A DNA stretch of 64,000 nt, from positions 93,777 to 157,776 of the forward strand of contig JAHLKH010000047.1 of assembly GCA_025526915.1 (NCBI GenBank), written 5' to 3'. Position numbers and translations under genes: made by a program. Under the pieces are notes generated by a model. The model was not told the DNA's origin. It did no database searches and worked only from the letters and a program-made list of their open reading frames with translations. This DNA comes from Entophlyctis helioformis (taxonomy: Eukaryota > Chytridiomycota > Chytridiomycetes > Chytridiales > Chytriomycetaceae). This document shows, piece by piece, positions 10,226 to 19,436 of this stretch (the stretch's first letter is position 1; each line of letters begins with the position of its first letter).

Positions 10226-13200
10226 CTAAGAGGATGCAGGGGCGTTGCACACACGAGAGGCAGAAGTGCGGGCAACGATGGACGCATAGGACACAGGACG
10301 GGGAACCGTGCGCTCAGAGCGGCGAGGTGGGGCGGGATGGTTGAGAGGGGGGAGAAACGAGAGAGAGAAGGAAGGAGGAGAAGAGGGAGGAGGGAGAGGA
10401 GGGAAAGATGGAGAGAGAGAGGGAGATGCGGGTGCAGCAGGTGCGATCGGCTCGTCAGCCGGAGCAGGTGCCGCGGGCGTGGCTGCCGCTGGAGCAGGGG
10501 CCACTGGTGCAGGAGCAGGCGCAGTGCGCTTGCGGCGAGAGGGCTTGGATGCCTTGGGCTGCGTGGGAGCGGGCGCCGCGGCGGGAGCAGGAGCAGCCGG
10601 TGCAGGAGCAGCCGGAGCAGGAGCCGCGCGCGTGGGCTGAACCGGTTTGGACGCCTTGCCCTTAGGCGCTTTGGTCGGTCGAGCGTGGAACGCCTCGACG
10701 AGGTCCTGGGCCTTGCGCATGTCGGCGGCTGGGACCCATGTGTTGTCGTCGGCTGGATAACCGACCCACTTGACCAGATACTCGATCTTGCCGCGATAAG
10801 TGCGCGAGTCAACGATCCGCTCGACCTCGTAGTTGTCCGACGTGCCGTCGTCGGCGTGGTACTCGGGGTCCGGCCGGGAGGGCACATCCTTGCGGCCGGT
10901 GGGCGCAGACAGAGGGTCGACATACGGGCAGATCCGGTCGGCATGGAACACGTTGTGGACGCGGTGCAGCGAGGCAGGCAGCGCGAGCGTGTAGTTGAGG
11001 CCAGATTCACCAGAGTCCAGGCTGGTGATGGCAAAGGGGCCGAGCCACTTGGCGGCCGTGAGCGGCGGGCGGTGCGAGTCCGCCGGCCAGGAGATGCCCT
11101 CAGCATTGAGGAGCACCATGTCGCCGACCTTGTACGCAGGGTGACGGCGGCGACGCTTGTTTGCCTGAACGGCCATGGCTGCCTGGGCTTTGCGCCGATT
11201 CAGAATGGCCGAGTCGCGAGCAGCAGCCATGTCCAGCAGCAGGTCGCGGGCCGCGGCAGATGGTGCCAGGGCTGGCTCGGACGGGAAGGACCGCGGGTGG
11301 CGGCCAAACGCCAGGAAGAAGGGTGCAAAGCCAGACGACGCAGACGGCGCGCAGTTGAGGCCAAAGCAGGTGGGACCGAGCAGCAGCGGCCAGTCAGAGC
11401 CGTGGTAATCGGCCGCCTTGGCGAGCGCATCCTTGATGGTGCGGATGCTGCGTTCGGCCAAGCCGTCAGTCTGCTGGTGGCGAGCCGTGCTGAGGTTCTG
11501 CTTGATCCGGGCAGCGGTGCAGAGGCTCGACCAGAAAGCCGACAACCAGCGGGCGTCGCGGTCCGAGACGATGTCGACAGGGAAGCCCTTGCCCGAGCAG
11601 ACCCAGCGAGTCAGGAAGAGCTCGGCCAGCTCCTGGGCCGACGACGAGCGGCGGCACGGGAACGCGTCGCAGAGACCGGACAGGCGATCGACCACAACCA
11701 GAGCAGCATCAAACGCATCGTCTTGTCCGCCCGCGGGCAGGAACATGACGTCCATGGCGACGCTCGAGAAGCAGTCGTCCGGGATCGCGAGTGGATGCAG
11801 CAGGCCGTCAGGCCGGTGGTTGGGCGTGCGGTGGCGCTGGCACACGTCGCATGAGGCGACATAGGCAGCAATGTCCTCAGACATTCTGGGCCAGAAGTAC
11901 CGGTTCGACAAGCGGCTGGTGGTCCGCTGACGTCCCTGGTGCGCACCGAAGGGAGAGTCGTGGTAGTGGGCGAGCAGATCCGCGCGCAGAGACTGCGGCA
12001 CATACAAGCGGTTGCCCTTGTACCACCACGCACCATCCAAGCACTCCATGTGCACTACGACCTTGCGGTCGGCCGGCGTGGCTGACGACGGGTCAGCCTT
12101 CCAGCCAGGCAGTCTGGAGGCGAATGGGTCGGCCGGCAACGCCGCACGCACGTCTTTCGCCCAGTCAGAGTCAGTGCGCAGATTGGCAGCACGGATCGGG
12201 ACGGGCGAGCGACAGTTTGTGCAGAGAGGGGCCTTTGAGGGATCGCGGGACAGCAGATCGGCCAGCGAGTTGAGCTCGCCAGGCACGTACTCGATGGATG
12301 TATCAAACTCCTGCAGAGACAGGACCCATCGAGCCTGCCGATCCGACAGGTGGGGCTGCGTGGCCAACCAGACCAGCGCCTTGTGGTCAGTGTGCGTGAC
12401 AGAGCGCACACTGGACAGCAGATGACGGAAACGCGAGAAGAACTCCACGATGGCGAGCAACTCGCGTTCGTGGGTTGGATAGTTCATCTCGGCTGGGCTA
12501 AGCTTACGTGACCAGCAGGCCACCAGCTTCTCGCCATCTGGGTGGATCTGCGACAGGTAGCCGGCAATGACGTAGTTGCTGGCATCAGTGTAGACATGCG
12601 TTTCCAGAGCCGGGTCAAAGAACCGCAGCTCGGTCGCTTTCAGCACTGCCTGTCGCAGGTCTTCCACAGCCTGCTTTTGAGCAGGGCCCCACTCCCACTT
12701 GGCATTCTTGGCTAGTAGCTTGTAAAGTGGCAGACACATGGTGGCGTACGCCTTTGCAGGGTTCGGCCCACCAATGAATGACTTTAACCACACAAGCTTG
12801 CCAAGCCAAGTTGCCAGAGTGGTTGTGTTTGAGATGTGTGGCGCTGCTGCCATGTCCTGCAAGTGCTTTGGCGCAATGGAATAACCAGTGGGCGAAAGCA
12901 CGTGACCGCAGAACTCAATGTCCTGCTGCAGGATCATGCACTTGGACGGCTTAATGTACAATTGAGCCTCCAGTAGCAGCTTGAGAACAGTGCGTAGGTG
13001 TTTGATATGCTCCTTGTACGTCGCGCTGTAGATGTAGATGTCATCCATGTACACCGAGACGCACGTGCCCAGCAGCTCATTGAGCGTCGACTGGATGGCC
13101 TGTGTAAACACAGCCGGAGCATTGGTCAGCCCAAAAGGCATGACCGTGAACTCAAAGTGACCAAACTGGGTGGAGAACGCAGTTTTCCACTGGTCCTCCG

Positions 13201-16200
13201 CCTTAACACGAATGTTAAGGAAGCCCTCGCGGATGTCAAGCATCGAGCGGAAGGGTTTGTTTGCCAAGTTATCACGGAGGGTCTCAATCTCCGGGATCGC
13301 ACTGTGGAACTTCACCGAGATGTTGTTCAAGCCGCGGTAGTCGATGACCAACCGCAGCGAACCATCCTTTTTGCGGACAAAGAGCGTGCCGGCGCCCAAA
13401 GGCGATGACGAGCGGCGGATGTAACCTTTGGTGTACCACTCGTCCAGCTGCTTCTTGAGCGCTACGGATGCATCCTGGTTCAGTCTCTTGAGGCCACGAC
13501 GCGGCGGCAGCTGCGCATCCTTAATGAAAGGGATCGCAATCTCGAACTCCGAGTCGTGCGCACGGCCTTGCGGCGGGCAGCAGACCTCGTAGTACTCGAT
13601 GAATGCCTTCTGCGTCTCCTCGTCCGGGCAGACTGGAAGGTAGGGGTACTTCTCCTTCAGCTCGTCCGGGGTGAGGCCGTTTGCAGCCGCGACGCGAAGG
13701 CGCGCATCAGCAGCTGCCTCACGGTCCTCAGGCAGGTCATCCACATAGACCAGCTCCGCATACTCGTCAGGATGGGCGAGGATGTCCGACATGGTAACCA
13801 CGATGTCAGAGTGCGGCCGGTTGTGGGGTGCAGCAGACGGCGGAGCGTCTTCGTGCTGCCAGATGTGGTGCACATCGGGGCGCGACTCGGTTGAGAAGCG
13901 GAAAACGCCGCGACGGAAGTTGAATGACGCCTTCGCGGTGGTGCGCAGCCACGGCATGCCCAGGATGACATCATCCACACCGTCATAGACAAGGAACCGC
14001 ACTCTGCCAACAGCATCTGTTCTGTCAGCGAGCGTGAGGTAGACCTCTGAATCTAGCCTCTGCAAGTTGCCGTTGGCAAACTCGAGAGTCACCGCCTGCC
14101 GGGTGAACGGCCGGGCAGCGGCGAGCAGGCCGTTGGCATCCAACCAACGGCGAGCCACTAGATTCGCGCTGCTGCCAGTGTCCACCAGGACGCTGGCGCT
14201 GCGATTGTCTAAGAAGACAGGGAAGGTGCACCGGTTCTCTGTGATGGGCTTCACAGGAGCCAGGTGCCCCTCCTTCAGTCGCGACGGCGGCAACACAGGA
14301 CAAACAGGGTGATCAGGGGCCACAGAGGGCAACCTTTTATTCGCATCAGCCACAACTGGGCTACTCTTCTTCATCTGCGTCGCTGTACTGGGTCCCGTCG
14401 TCTGAGAACGACGAGACGGTTTCGAGCGACCGCGAGCCGGAGCCATTGCTGGTGCGCCGTCGTCACGGGCAGGGACCGATGGAGGTTCGGTGTCAGCATT
14501 GGGCTTACGCACGGCCGCAGGCTTAGCCGCCGAAGCGTGCTTAGCCGCAGGAGCAGGAGGAGCCAGAGGGGGCGAGCGAACGTACCCGGGTGCCTTGGCC
14601 TTTGCCGCGATGCGCCCGACCTTAGAGTGGGGCGGGCGCTGGCTAGGCGATCGGCTGGCATGGTCGGCTGTCGCAGCGGGCGAGGCGGCCTTACGCGTTT
14701 CAGATGCGCTGTTGTTGCCAGAGGGCGCAGGAGTGGCCTTGGGCGATGAGGAGCTCCAAGAACGCGGCGACGCGGCGGCTGTCTTGCCAGAGCTGGGCGT
14801 CGACTTGGCGTCTTGGGCCTTGTGAGCGTTGGCGAGGGCAGTGGCAATTGCAATGTCACGCTCGTGTTCCTCCGCGCCTGAGTGTCGCTTGATGAACGCC
14901 TCGCGGAGGGCCGAGTAGGTCGTGAGCGAATCCCACGCCTCGGGCTTGTCCTTGATGCGCGTGCGGAGGAATGTGAGCCTCTCCGCCTCCGTAAGCTGGG
15001 CGTCATCGAACAGCCGCTCGGCTGCATGCAGCCAATCCTGCGGGACACGGCCATGGCACTCAGTGGGCGCAAAGTCACGCTCCAGCTTCTGGCGAGCCTG
15101 GCCTCGGACTCGTTCCGGGGCACTGTGGCGCGACACGAGGTCCGCAAGGAAGTGGGCGAGCGTCGGGGGCGGATCGTCTGTCTTGAGCGACTTGAACCAG
15201 GCGGTGGCGAATACACGGGCATCGCCTGTGAGGAGCGTCAAGAGGGTTGCGCCAATGTCGCTCAGGGGGATCGCGTCCACGCCGGTCGCCTTGCAGGCGC
15301 TCTTGTAGGCCATCTCAATGGCAAGGACGAACGGCTCGAGGCTCTCGCGAGTGGCGTTCCAGTTGACCGTCAGCTGCGAGCCCTTGACCATGACAAGGCC
15401 GTTGAACGGCACCTGTCTGCCAAGCGATTCCGAGAACACCTTGGCCAAGTTTGGTGCACGGGCTTCCACGGCTGCTGGCAGGCGAGCATCCACCGAGGAT
15501 CCCGACGCGTGGGCCGGACGCGAGTCCACCGAGGACCCAAGCGCCTGGACCGGATGCTCCGCAAGCAGGGTCGCCGTGGCTGAGGCCTGCGCCAACGCAG
15601 CGTTTGCCGTTTTGGTGGCCTTGGCGACGGCATCCGAGAAGACCTGCTCCAGTGCAATCACGGATTCCGACGTGTTGGCGACGCTCTTCTGCAGGCCCCG
15701 TATGGCCTCTGAGTTGGCCTCGACAGAGTCAAAGAGTGCCACCAGGCGTTGATGGTGGAGCTGGGTGGCGTTGGAGTAGGCCTCAGCCTGCCTGGCGGCC
15801 ATGTCGCGGTCCGACTGCAGCTGAAGCCGCAGATCGTCGATGGCAGCGTGGGCGGCGGCCGCAGATGATGTGGTCGCCTTGAGTGCTCGGCTGGTGTCTG
15901 ACGCCCCCGTGTGGAGGCGCACGAGTTCGTAGAACATGTGCTCTCCAGTGATGGTGAAGGGCCGCCTGGGGGCACTCCCAGCACCGGGCTGGACGGCCGG
16001 CGTGCTGGAGAGGAACGCCTCTTGGCGCCGACCAGCGTCTGCGTCGTGGCGGCCCAACAGATCGGCCGAGGAGTGGCGGCGCGCTGGTGAGGCGCCAAAA
16101 GACGCGCCCAGAGCAGAGTCGGCCATCAAGACGGACGACGTACCCACAGGGTCGGGGCGGTGCTGGGACCTTGGGGGGGTGGCGTCGATGAACGAGCGGG

Positions 16201-16297
16201 CCGTATCGAACGAGGCCTCGCCGAGGAGGTCCTGGTCAGTGCCCAAGGGGGCGGCGGCCGAGCGAGCCGCGGGCTGGGGCGAGCGCTCGACGGCCAT
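10226..16297 (-). CDS. Gag-Pol polyprotein of Ty3/gypsy chromovirus
   Basis: One ORF of about 2023 codons; the start is taken at the ATG 16297-16295, just inside the LTR. A gag capsid-like region occupies the first third; no CCHC zinc knuckle is seen. Aspartic protease: VLVDTGSSANLV near residue 706. Reverse transcriptase: VIDYRGLNN, MPFGLTNAPAVF, and the catalytic YMDD near residue 1083. RNase H: THVYTDAS. Integrase: zinc finger H...H...CDVC near 1483, then D, D, E residues in AMDVMFL, VSDRDARWL and QTDGLAERS. The chromodomain (YEVERIVDSR ... YLVKWVGY) is near 1820-1870, followed by an alanine/proline-rich tail of about 150 residues. All catalytic residues are present, so the protein looks functional. 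Confidence 0.93.
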   Translation of the reverse strand: MAVERSPQPAARSAAAPLGTDQDLLGEASFDTARSFIDATPPRSQHRPDPVGTSSVLMADSALGASFGASPARRHSSADLLGRHDADAGRRQEAFLSSTPAVQPGAGSAPRRPFTITGEHMFYELVRLHTGASDTSRALKATTSSAAAAHAAIDDLRLQLQSDRDMAARQAEAYSNATQLHHQRLVALFDSVEANSEAIRGLQKSVANTSESVIALEQVFSDAVAKATKTANAALAQASATATLLAEHPVQALGSSVDSRPAHASGSSVDARLPAAVEARAPNLAKVFSESLGRQVPFNGLVMVKGSQLTVNWNATRESLEPFVLAIEMAYKSACKATGVDAIPLSDIGATLLTLLTGDARVFATAWFKSLKTDDPPPTLAHFLADLVSRHSAPERVRGQARQKLERDFAPTECHGRVPQDWLHAAERLFDDAQLTEAERLTFLRTRIKDKPEAWDSLTTYSALREAFIKRHSGAEEHERDIAIATALANAHKAQDAKSTPSSGKTAAASPRSWSSSSPKATPAPSGNNSASETRKAASPAATADHASRSPSQRPPHSKVGRIAAKAKAPGYVRSPPLAPPAPAAKHASAAKPAAVRKPNADTEPPSVPARDDGAPAMAPARGRSKPSRRSQTTGPSTATQMKKSSPVVADANKRLPSVAPDHPVCPVLPPSRLKEGHLAPVKPITENRCTFPVFLDNRSASVLVDTGSSANLVARRWLDANGLLAAARPFTRQAVTLEFANGNLQRLDSEVYLTLADRTDAVGRVRFLVYDGVDDVILGMPWLRTTAKASFNFRRGVFRFSTESRPDVHHIWQHEDAPPSAAPHNRPHSDIVVTMSDILAHPDEYAELVYVDDLPEDREAAADARLRVAAANGLTPDELKEKYPYLPVCPDEETQKAFIEYYEVCCPPQGRAHDSEFEIAIPFIKDAQLPPRRGLKRLNQDASVALKKQLDEWYTKGYIRRSSSPLGAGTLFVRKKDGSLRLVIDYRGLNNISVKFHSAIPEIETLRDNLANKPFRSMLDIREGFLNIRVKAEDQWKTAFSTQFGHFEFTVMPFGLTNAPAVFTQAIQSTLNELLGTCVSVYMDDIYIYSATYKEHIKHLRTVLKLLLEAQLYIKPSKCMILQQDIEFCGHVLSPTGYSIAPKHLQDMAAAPHISNTTTLATWLGKLVWLKSFIGGPNPAKAYATMCLPLYKLLAKNAKWEWGPAQKQAVEDLRQAVLKATELRFFDPALETHVYTDASNYVIAGYLSQIHPDGEKLVACWSRKLSPAEMNYPTHERELLAIVEFFSRFRHLLSSVRSVTHTDHKALVWLATQPHLSDRQARWVLSLQEFDTSIEYVPGELNSLADLLSRDPSKAPLCTNCRSPVPIRAANLRTDSDWAKDVRAALPADPFASRLPGWKADPSSATPADRKVVVHMECLDGAWWYKGNRLYVPQSLRADLLAHYHDSPFGAHQGRQRTTSRLSNRYFWPRMSEDIAAYVASCDVCQRHRTPNHRPDGLLHPLAIPDDCFSSVAMDVMFLPAGGQDDAFDAALVVVDRLSGLCDAFPCRRSSSAQELAELFLTRWVCSGKGFPVDIVSDRDARWLSAFWSSLCTAARIKQNLSTARHQQTDGLAERSIRTIKDALAKAADYHGSDWPLLLGPTCFGLNCAPSASSGFAPFFLAFGRHPRSFPSEPALAPSAAARDLLLDMAAARDSAILNRRKAQAAMAVQANKRRRRHPAYKVGDMVLLNAEGISWPADSHRPPLTAAKWLGPFAITSLDSGESGLNYTLALPASLHRVHNVFHADRICPYVDPLSAPTGRKDVPSRPDPEYHADDGTSDNYEVERIVDSRTYRGKIEYLVKWVGYPADDNTWVPAADMRKAQDLVEAFHARPTKAPKGKASKPVQPTRAAPAPAAPAPAAPAPAAAPAPTQPKASKPSRRKRTAPAPAPVAPAPAAATPAAPAPADEPIAPAAPASPSLSPSFPPLPPPSSPPSFSLSFLPPLNHPAPPRRSERTVPRPVSYASIVARTSASRVCNAPASS

Positions 16298-16389
16298 CCA
16301 AAGGAAAAAAAAAAACGGAAAAACGACGGAAAAATCGATCGACGGCGGCGGGGAACGGCGGCCGACGGCGTCGAGAGGGCGGTTCTTGC

Positions 16390-16575
16390 TGTAGCACTGG
16401 GCCTCCAGGCAGACTTGCCGGCTGGTTCTCGGGGTCAGTGATGTATGCACGCGAGGAAGGGCGGGCAGACGACTGCAAGAACGGGGGAAACCAGAGCGGC
16501 CAGTGCGGCCCGACAATGTCTGTCCGGTCACGTGGGTCACGTGGATCACGTGACCGCGACCGAGCATCCGTTACA
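16390..16575 (-). repeat. LTR (5' LTR in element orientation)
   Basis: 186 bp, matching the left LTR closely apart from the 72-bp duplication there and a few substitutions in the first 80 bp. The differences show that the two LTRs have diverged or come from different elements. Confidence 0.93.
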
Positions 16576-16615
16576 TGTACGTACTGCTTCAAGTGCCAAG
16601 ATCCCTTGCCTATGC

Positions 16616-17041
16616 ACCGTCTGTAAAGGCAGCGCAGAATAGTGCCCACTGAACGCAGGACTTGCAGGGCATGGCCCTTGTGAGCGGACTTGATACCGGT
16701 ATCGCCGTACTTGCCGTCAACGTGAAAGATATAGGCGTGCTCAGCACCGTACTCGGCAATGAACGATGTGATGACGGGCTTGAGGATCGGTATCCACCCA
16801 GCTGTGGATACTGGGTAATCGGGCCCTGCTGCCCCGAGAAGTGCGGAAAGAACATGCTCATCACATCGACATGAAGAATACCAGGGTTGCTTGGTGTGGC
16901 CGTGTTGGCGTCGCTTGGATCTCGTGATGGCCATGCGCTGTCTAGCACAAGCCTCACGAACGTGGACACAAGCATACCGATCAAGAGTACACAGCTGCCG
17001 CCATGCTTCCCCAACCACGAAACAAGCCCAGGGAGCCCCAT
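16616..17041 (-). pseudogene. Unidentified gene remnant
   Basis: Two overlapping minus-strand frames look protein-like and swap near 16830. The upstream part contains a hydrophobic stretch (CVLLIGMLVSTFVRLVL) and HVDVMSMFFPHF; the downstream part reads GWIPILKPVITSFIAEYG and HAYIFHVDGKYGDTG. I do not recognise the family. The frame change and the neighbouring LTR suggest a broken gene. Confidence 0.2.
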
Positions 17042-17059
17042 GTCGTGCAATTGTGTCTG

Positions 17060-17480
17060 CGATCGTGTGGTCTCGCCTGCGTGCCCGTGCCTGCGTATCT
17101 GTGTGTGACCGTTTGTTTGTTTGTTTGTGCGATTGTGCGATTGTGCGTGCTCGTGCGATCGTGCCTGCGAGCGACTGTGTGTGCGGTCGTGGCCGTGCCT
17201 GTGTGCCTACGATCTTGCGCTCGTGCCTGCGATCCTGCGATCCTGCGAGCAATCCTGCGTGTCCGTGCAGTCTTGCCTGCAATCCTGCCTGCGTGTCCGT
17301 GCGTGTCCGTGCGATCCTGCCTGCGATCCTGCGATCCTGCGTGACCGTGCGTGTCCGTGCGTGTCCGCGCGTGTCCGTGCGTGTCCCTGCGTGTCTGTGC
17401 AGTCTTGCCTGCGATTGTGCTTGCGATCCTGCGTGCCTGCAATCCTGCCTGCGTGACCGTGCGTGTCCGTGCGTCGAGTG
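17060..17480. repeat. Degenerate tandem repeats rich in GTGCGTGTCC / GATCCTGC
   Basis: About 420 bp built from imperfect repeats of short units such as GTGCGTGTCC, TGCGATCCTGCC and TTGTGCGA. Strand composition is strongly skewed (G+T on plus). All frames give cysteine/valine/arginine repeats with no sign of a protein. Confidence 0.75.
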
Positions 17481-18772
17481 ATCGGGTGGTGCTTGTTCCC
17501 TACCTTTAGTAACCTGAGCAAACCAGTCAACACAAGTTTGCTTTGATTTTCCACCAAACAGCCAACCAATCAGAAGTCTATGAAAAGGTCTGCAATGCCG
17601 CCTCTTCCACCAACGCGGTCATGTTTGTTGTGGATCTGGTGGCATGGATCTGTCACGAGGCGTGTGTTCTCGTCCACGACCGTGCATGTGCCGCTGACTG
17701 ACTGGCTGGCTCGCATTGACTTTTGCTCAGGTTGATGCCTGGTTGGATTTCAACTTCATTCTTCTTGGTTGGATTGGCATGCCACTCTGAGCAGCGATGC
17801 TGTTGATGCAGATCGTCTCCACTTTGAGGCTGGCACGCAGCCCGTCTTGGAGGTGGCGGCTTGATGGCCACTCGGTGGCACACCAAGGGCACTCCTGCCT
17901 GTGGCAGTCTCAACTGGCACCTGTTTGCATCCAGCCGGCACTCTTTTGCGTGCTCCAGAGACAACCGCGCCACAGCAGACCTGGATGCCTTGGTTGAATC
18001 TGCAACCAAAGGCTTGCTTGATGCTCAACGGCAGTTGGGTGTTGGCATGGTAGCCACAGCACTGGTTGCCCATCCAGCCTTGTTCATAGGGTCCATGCCG
18101 CAGTTGGAATCACCAAGTGCGCATGGAATTGCTAGATCTCATCCGTGTGAATACCTCCAACCTGATGCCCAGCCCTCTTTTGTGCTCTGAGCAGTACTGA
18201 GATGCGCCGTATCGCTATCTGGCTCTTTGGAACAGATGTTGCCAACCAACACCATGACAACCCTCCAATCTTTGACCGAGTAGTCATCGCAGATCTCACA
18301 AATGTGTCACACTTTCTTGTGATGATGGTGCAAGGCGAGTTTCTCCTTGGGCACGGTGTCTTCATTGCCGACTTTGGATGCTGTTGACTTCAGTCGCCAG
18401 CAGGTCTGGGACGACTTGTTCTTTGCAGCCTGCAGTCGATCAGCCCTTTGTTGTTGACCGAGACTGCGCATGCTGCTCGTCATTGCATTCGCGGGCATGC
18501 TGACAAGCCAGGTGGGTATGGCTGTTGGCTGTGGATGACGGGGTGCGACGGCATCGTGCCTTGAATGCAAGACATGTTGATTATCTGCGCTGCTGGCTGT
18601 TGCAAAGACACTCGTCGCTGTGACCTTGCTGTCTACACAAAGGCAGCCTGGACAGAGGTTGACATGTGTGAGCAGGATTGCTGCAGGCATTCTCTGTGTA
18701 TCGCCTCGACAGTTCTCAAAGTCAGACCAATCCAAGCGCGATGCCTTACAGCAGCTCAACGATACGCGGCAG
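17481..18772. other. No gene recognised
   Basis: ORFs on both strands are under about 120 codons or overlap one another, and none shows a domain. A stretch at 18200-18390 reads reasonably on plus (IFDRVVIADLTNVSHFLVMM) but has no family match and no supporting splice sites that I can defend. Confidence 0.3.
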
Positions 18773-19252
18773 CTCAACGATACGCCGAGTGATCCATCCA
18801 TGTCCTCGTTGGTGAGCTCGTCTGCCTCTTGTGCGATGGCTGTCAACAGTTGCGACTCTGTTGACACTGTGTGCCTTGACAATCTCGACGACAGCAAGTA
18901 CCTTGCAGGCGAGCATGGACAGCCAACCGTTGTTGCAGCTGCCACGCCAACGGCCAGCCGCCAAAGAGCGTCAAGCAAGCGGAAGAGAGCAGCAGCAGCT
19001 GGTGCCAGTGCGTCTGTGTCGGCTGTGACGTCGCCCGTTCGGACATTGCAGCAGGCAGCCCCAGCAGCACACACAAGTGCGCCGACTGGAGGCAGAGGGA
19101 CAGCAGCTGCAACAGGCAGTGGCAGGACAGTTCTTCGTGACACTACCAACACGCAGACAACTGCTGCCCCTTGGACAGGCTCGGCAGTCCACAAGCAAGC
19201 GCCAAAGCGGGCACGGCTTGAGAAGGCATCGGCTGCAGACCGCTCAGAGTGA
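18773..19252 (+). CDS. Possible C-terminal exon of a low-complexity protein
   Basis: The last part of a plus-strand ORF rich in Ala, Ser and Thr with basic clusters (SKRKRAAAA, then KQAPKRARLEKA) that resemble nuclear-localisation signals. It ends at TGA 19250-19252. An equally long minus-strand ORF overlaps, so the coding strand is not certain. No family recognised. Confidence 0.22.
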   Translation, partial: LNDTPSDPSMSSLVSSSASCAMAVNSCDSVDTVCLDNLDDSKYLAGEHGQPTVVAAATPTASRQRASSKRKRAAAAGASASVSAVTSPVRTLQQAAPAAHTSAPTGGRGTAAATGSGRTVLRDTTNTQTTAAPWTGSAVHKQAPKRARLEKASAADRSE

Positions 19253-19436
19253 CTGGGAATCCGGACAAGAATATGAAATTGGAATCAAAATGATTGGAAA
19301 TTGGATGCCAAATTGAACAAAATTCGAGGCAAACCAGCCGACCAATCAGGTGCCGGCACAGGGTGCTCTATGGGGAAACACAGAATTGCCTGCCCCCCTC
19401 CTGCAATTGCCGAGTTTGCCGAAAAGATCGCCTGCG

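Larger units (their letters stand above)
9916..16575 (-). mobile_element. Ty3/gypsy chromodomain LTR retrotransposon (chromovirus)
   Basis: Bounded by direct LTRs (9916-10172 and 16390-16575), each beginning TGTAGCACTG and ending CATCCGTTACA in plus-strand reading. The element is transcribed on the minus strand. Order: LTR, gag, protease, reverse transcriptase, RNase H, integrase, chromodomain, polypurine tract, LTR. The coding region is a single uninterrupted ORF, which suggests recent activity. No clean 4-6 bp target-site duplication is visible (CACTG on the left, TGTAC on the right). The insertion truncates the LRR gene. The primer-binding site next to the 16390 LTR edge does not show the usual TGG start, so a self-primed or unusual primer is possible. 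Confidence 0.95.

Noticed and set aside
10211..11854. 547-codon plus-strand ORF inside the retrotransposon
   Set aside because: Antisense shadow of the integrase/chromodomain part of Gag-Pol; composition is only Arg/Gly/Ala.
9916..16575. 5-bp target-site duplication
   Set aside because: Flanks CACTG and TGTAC do not match; only TG is shared.
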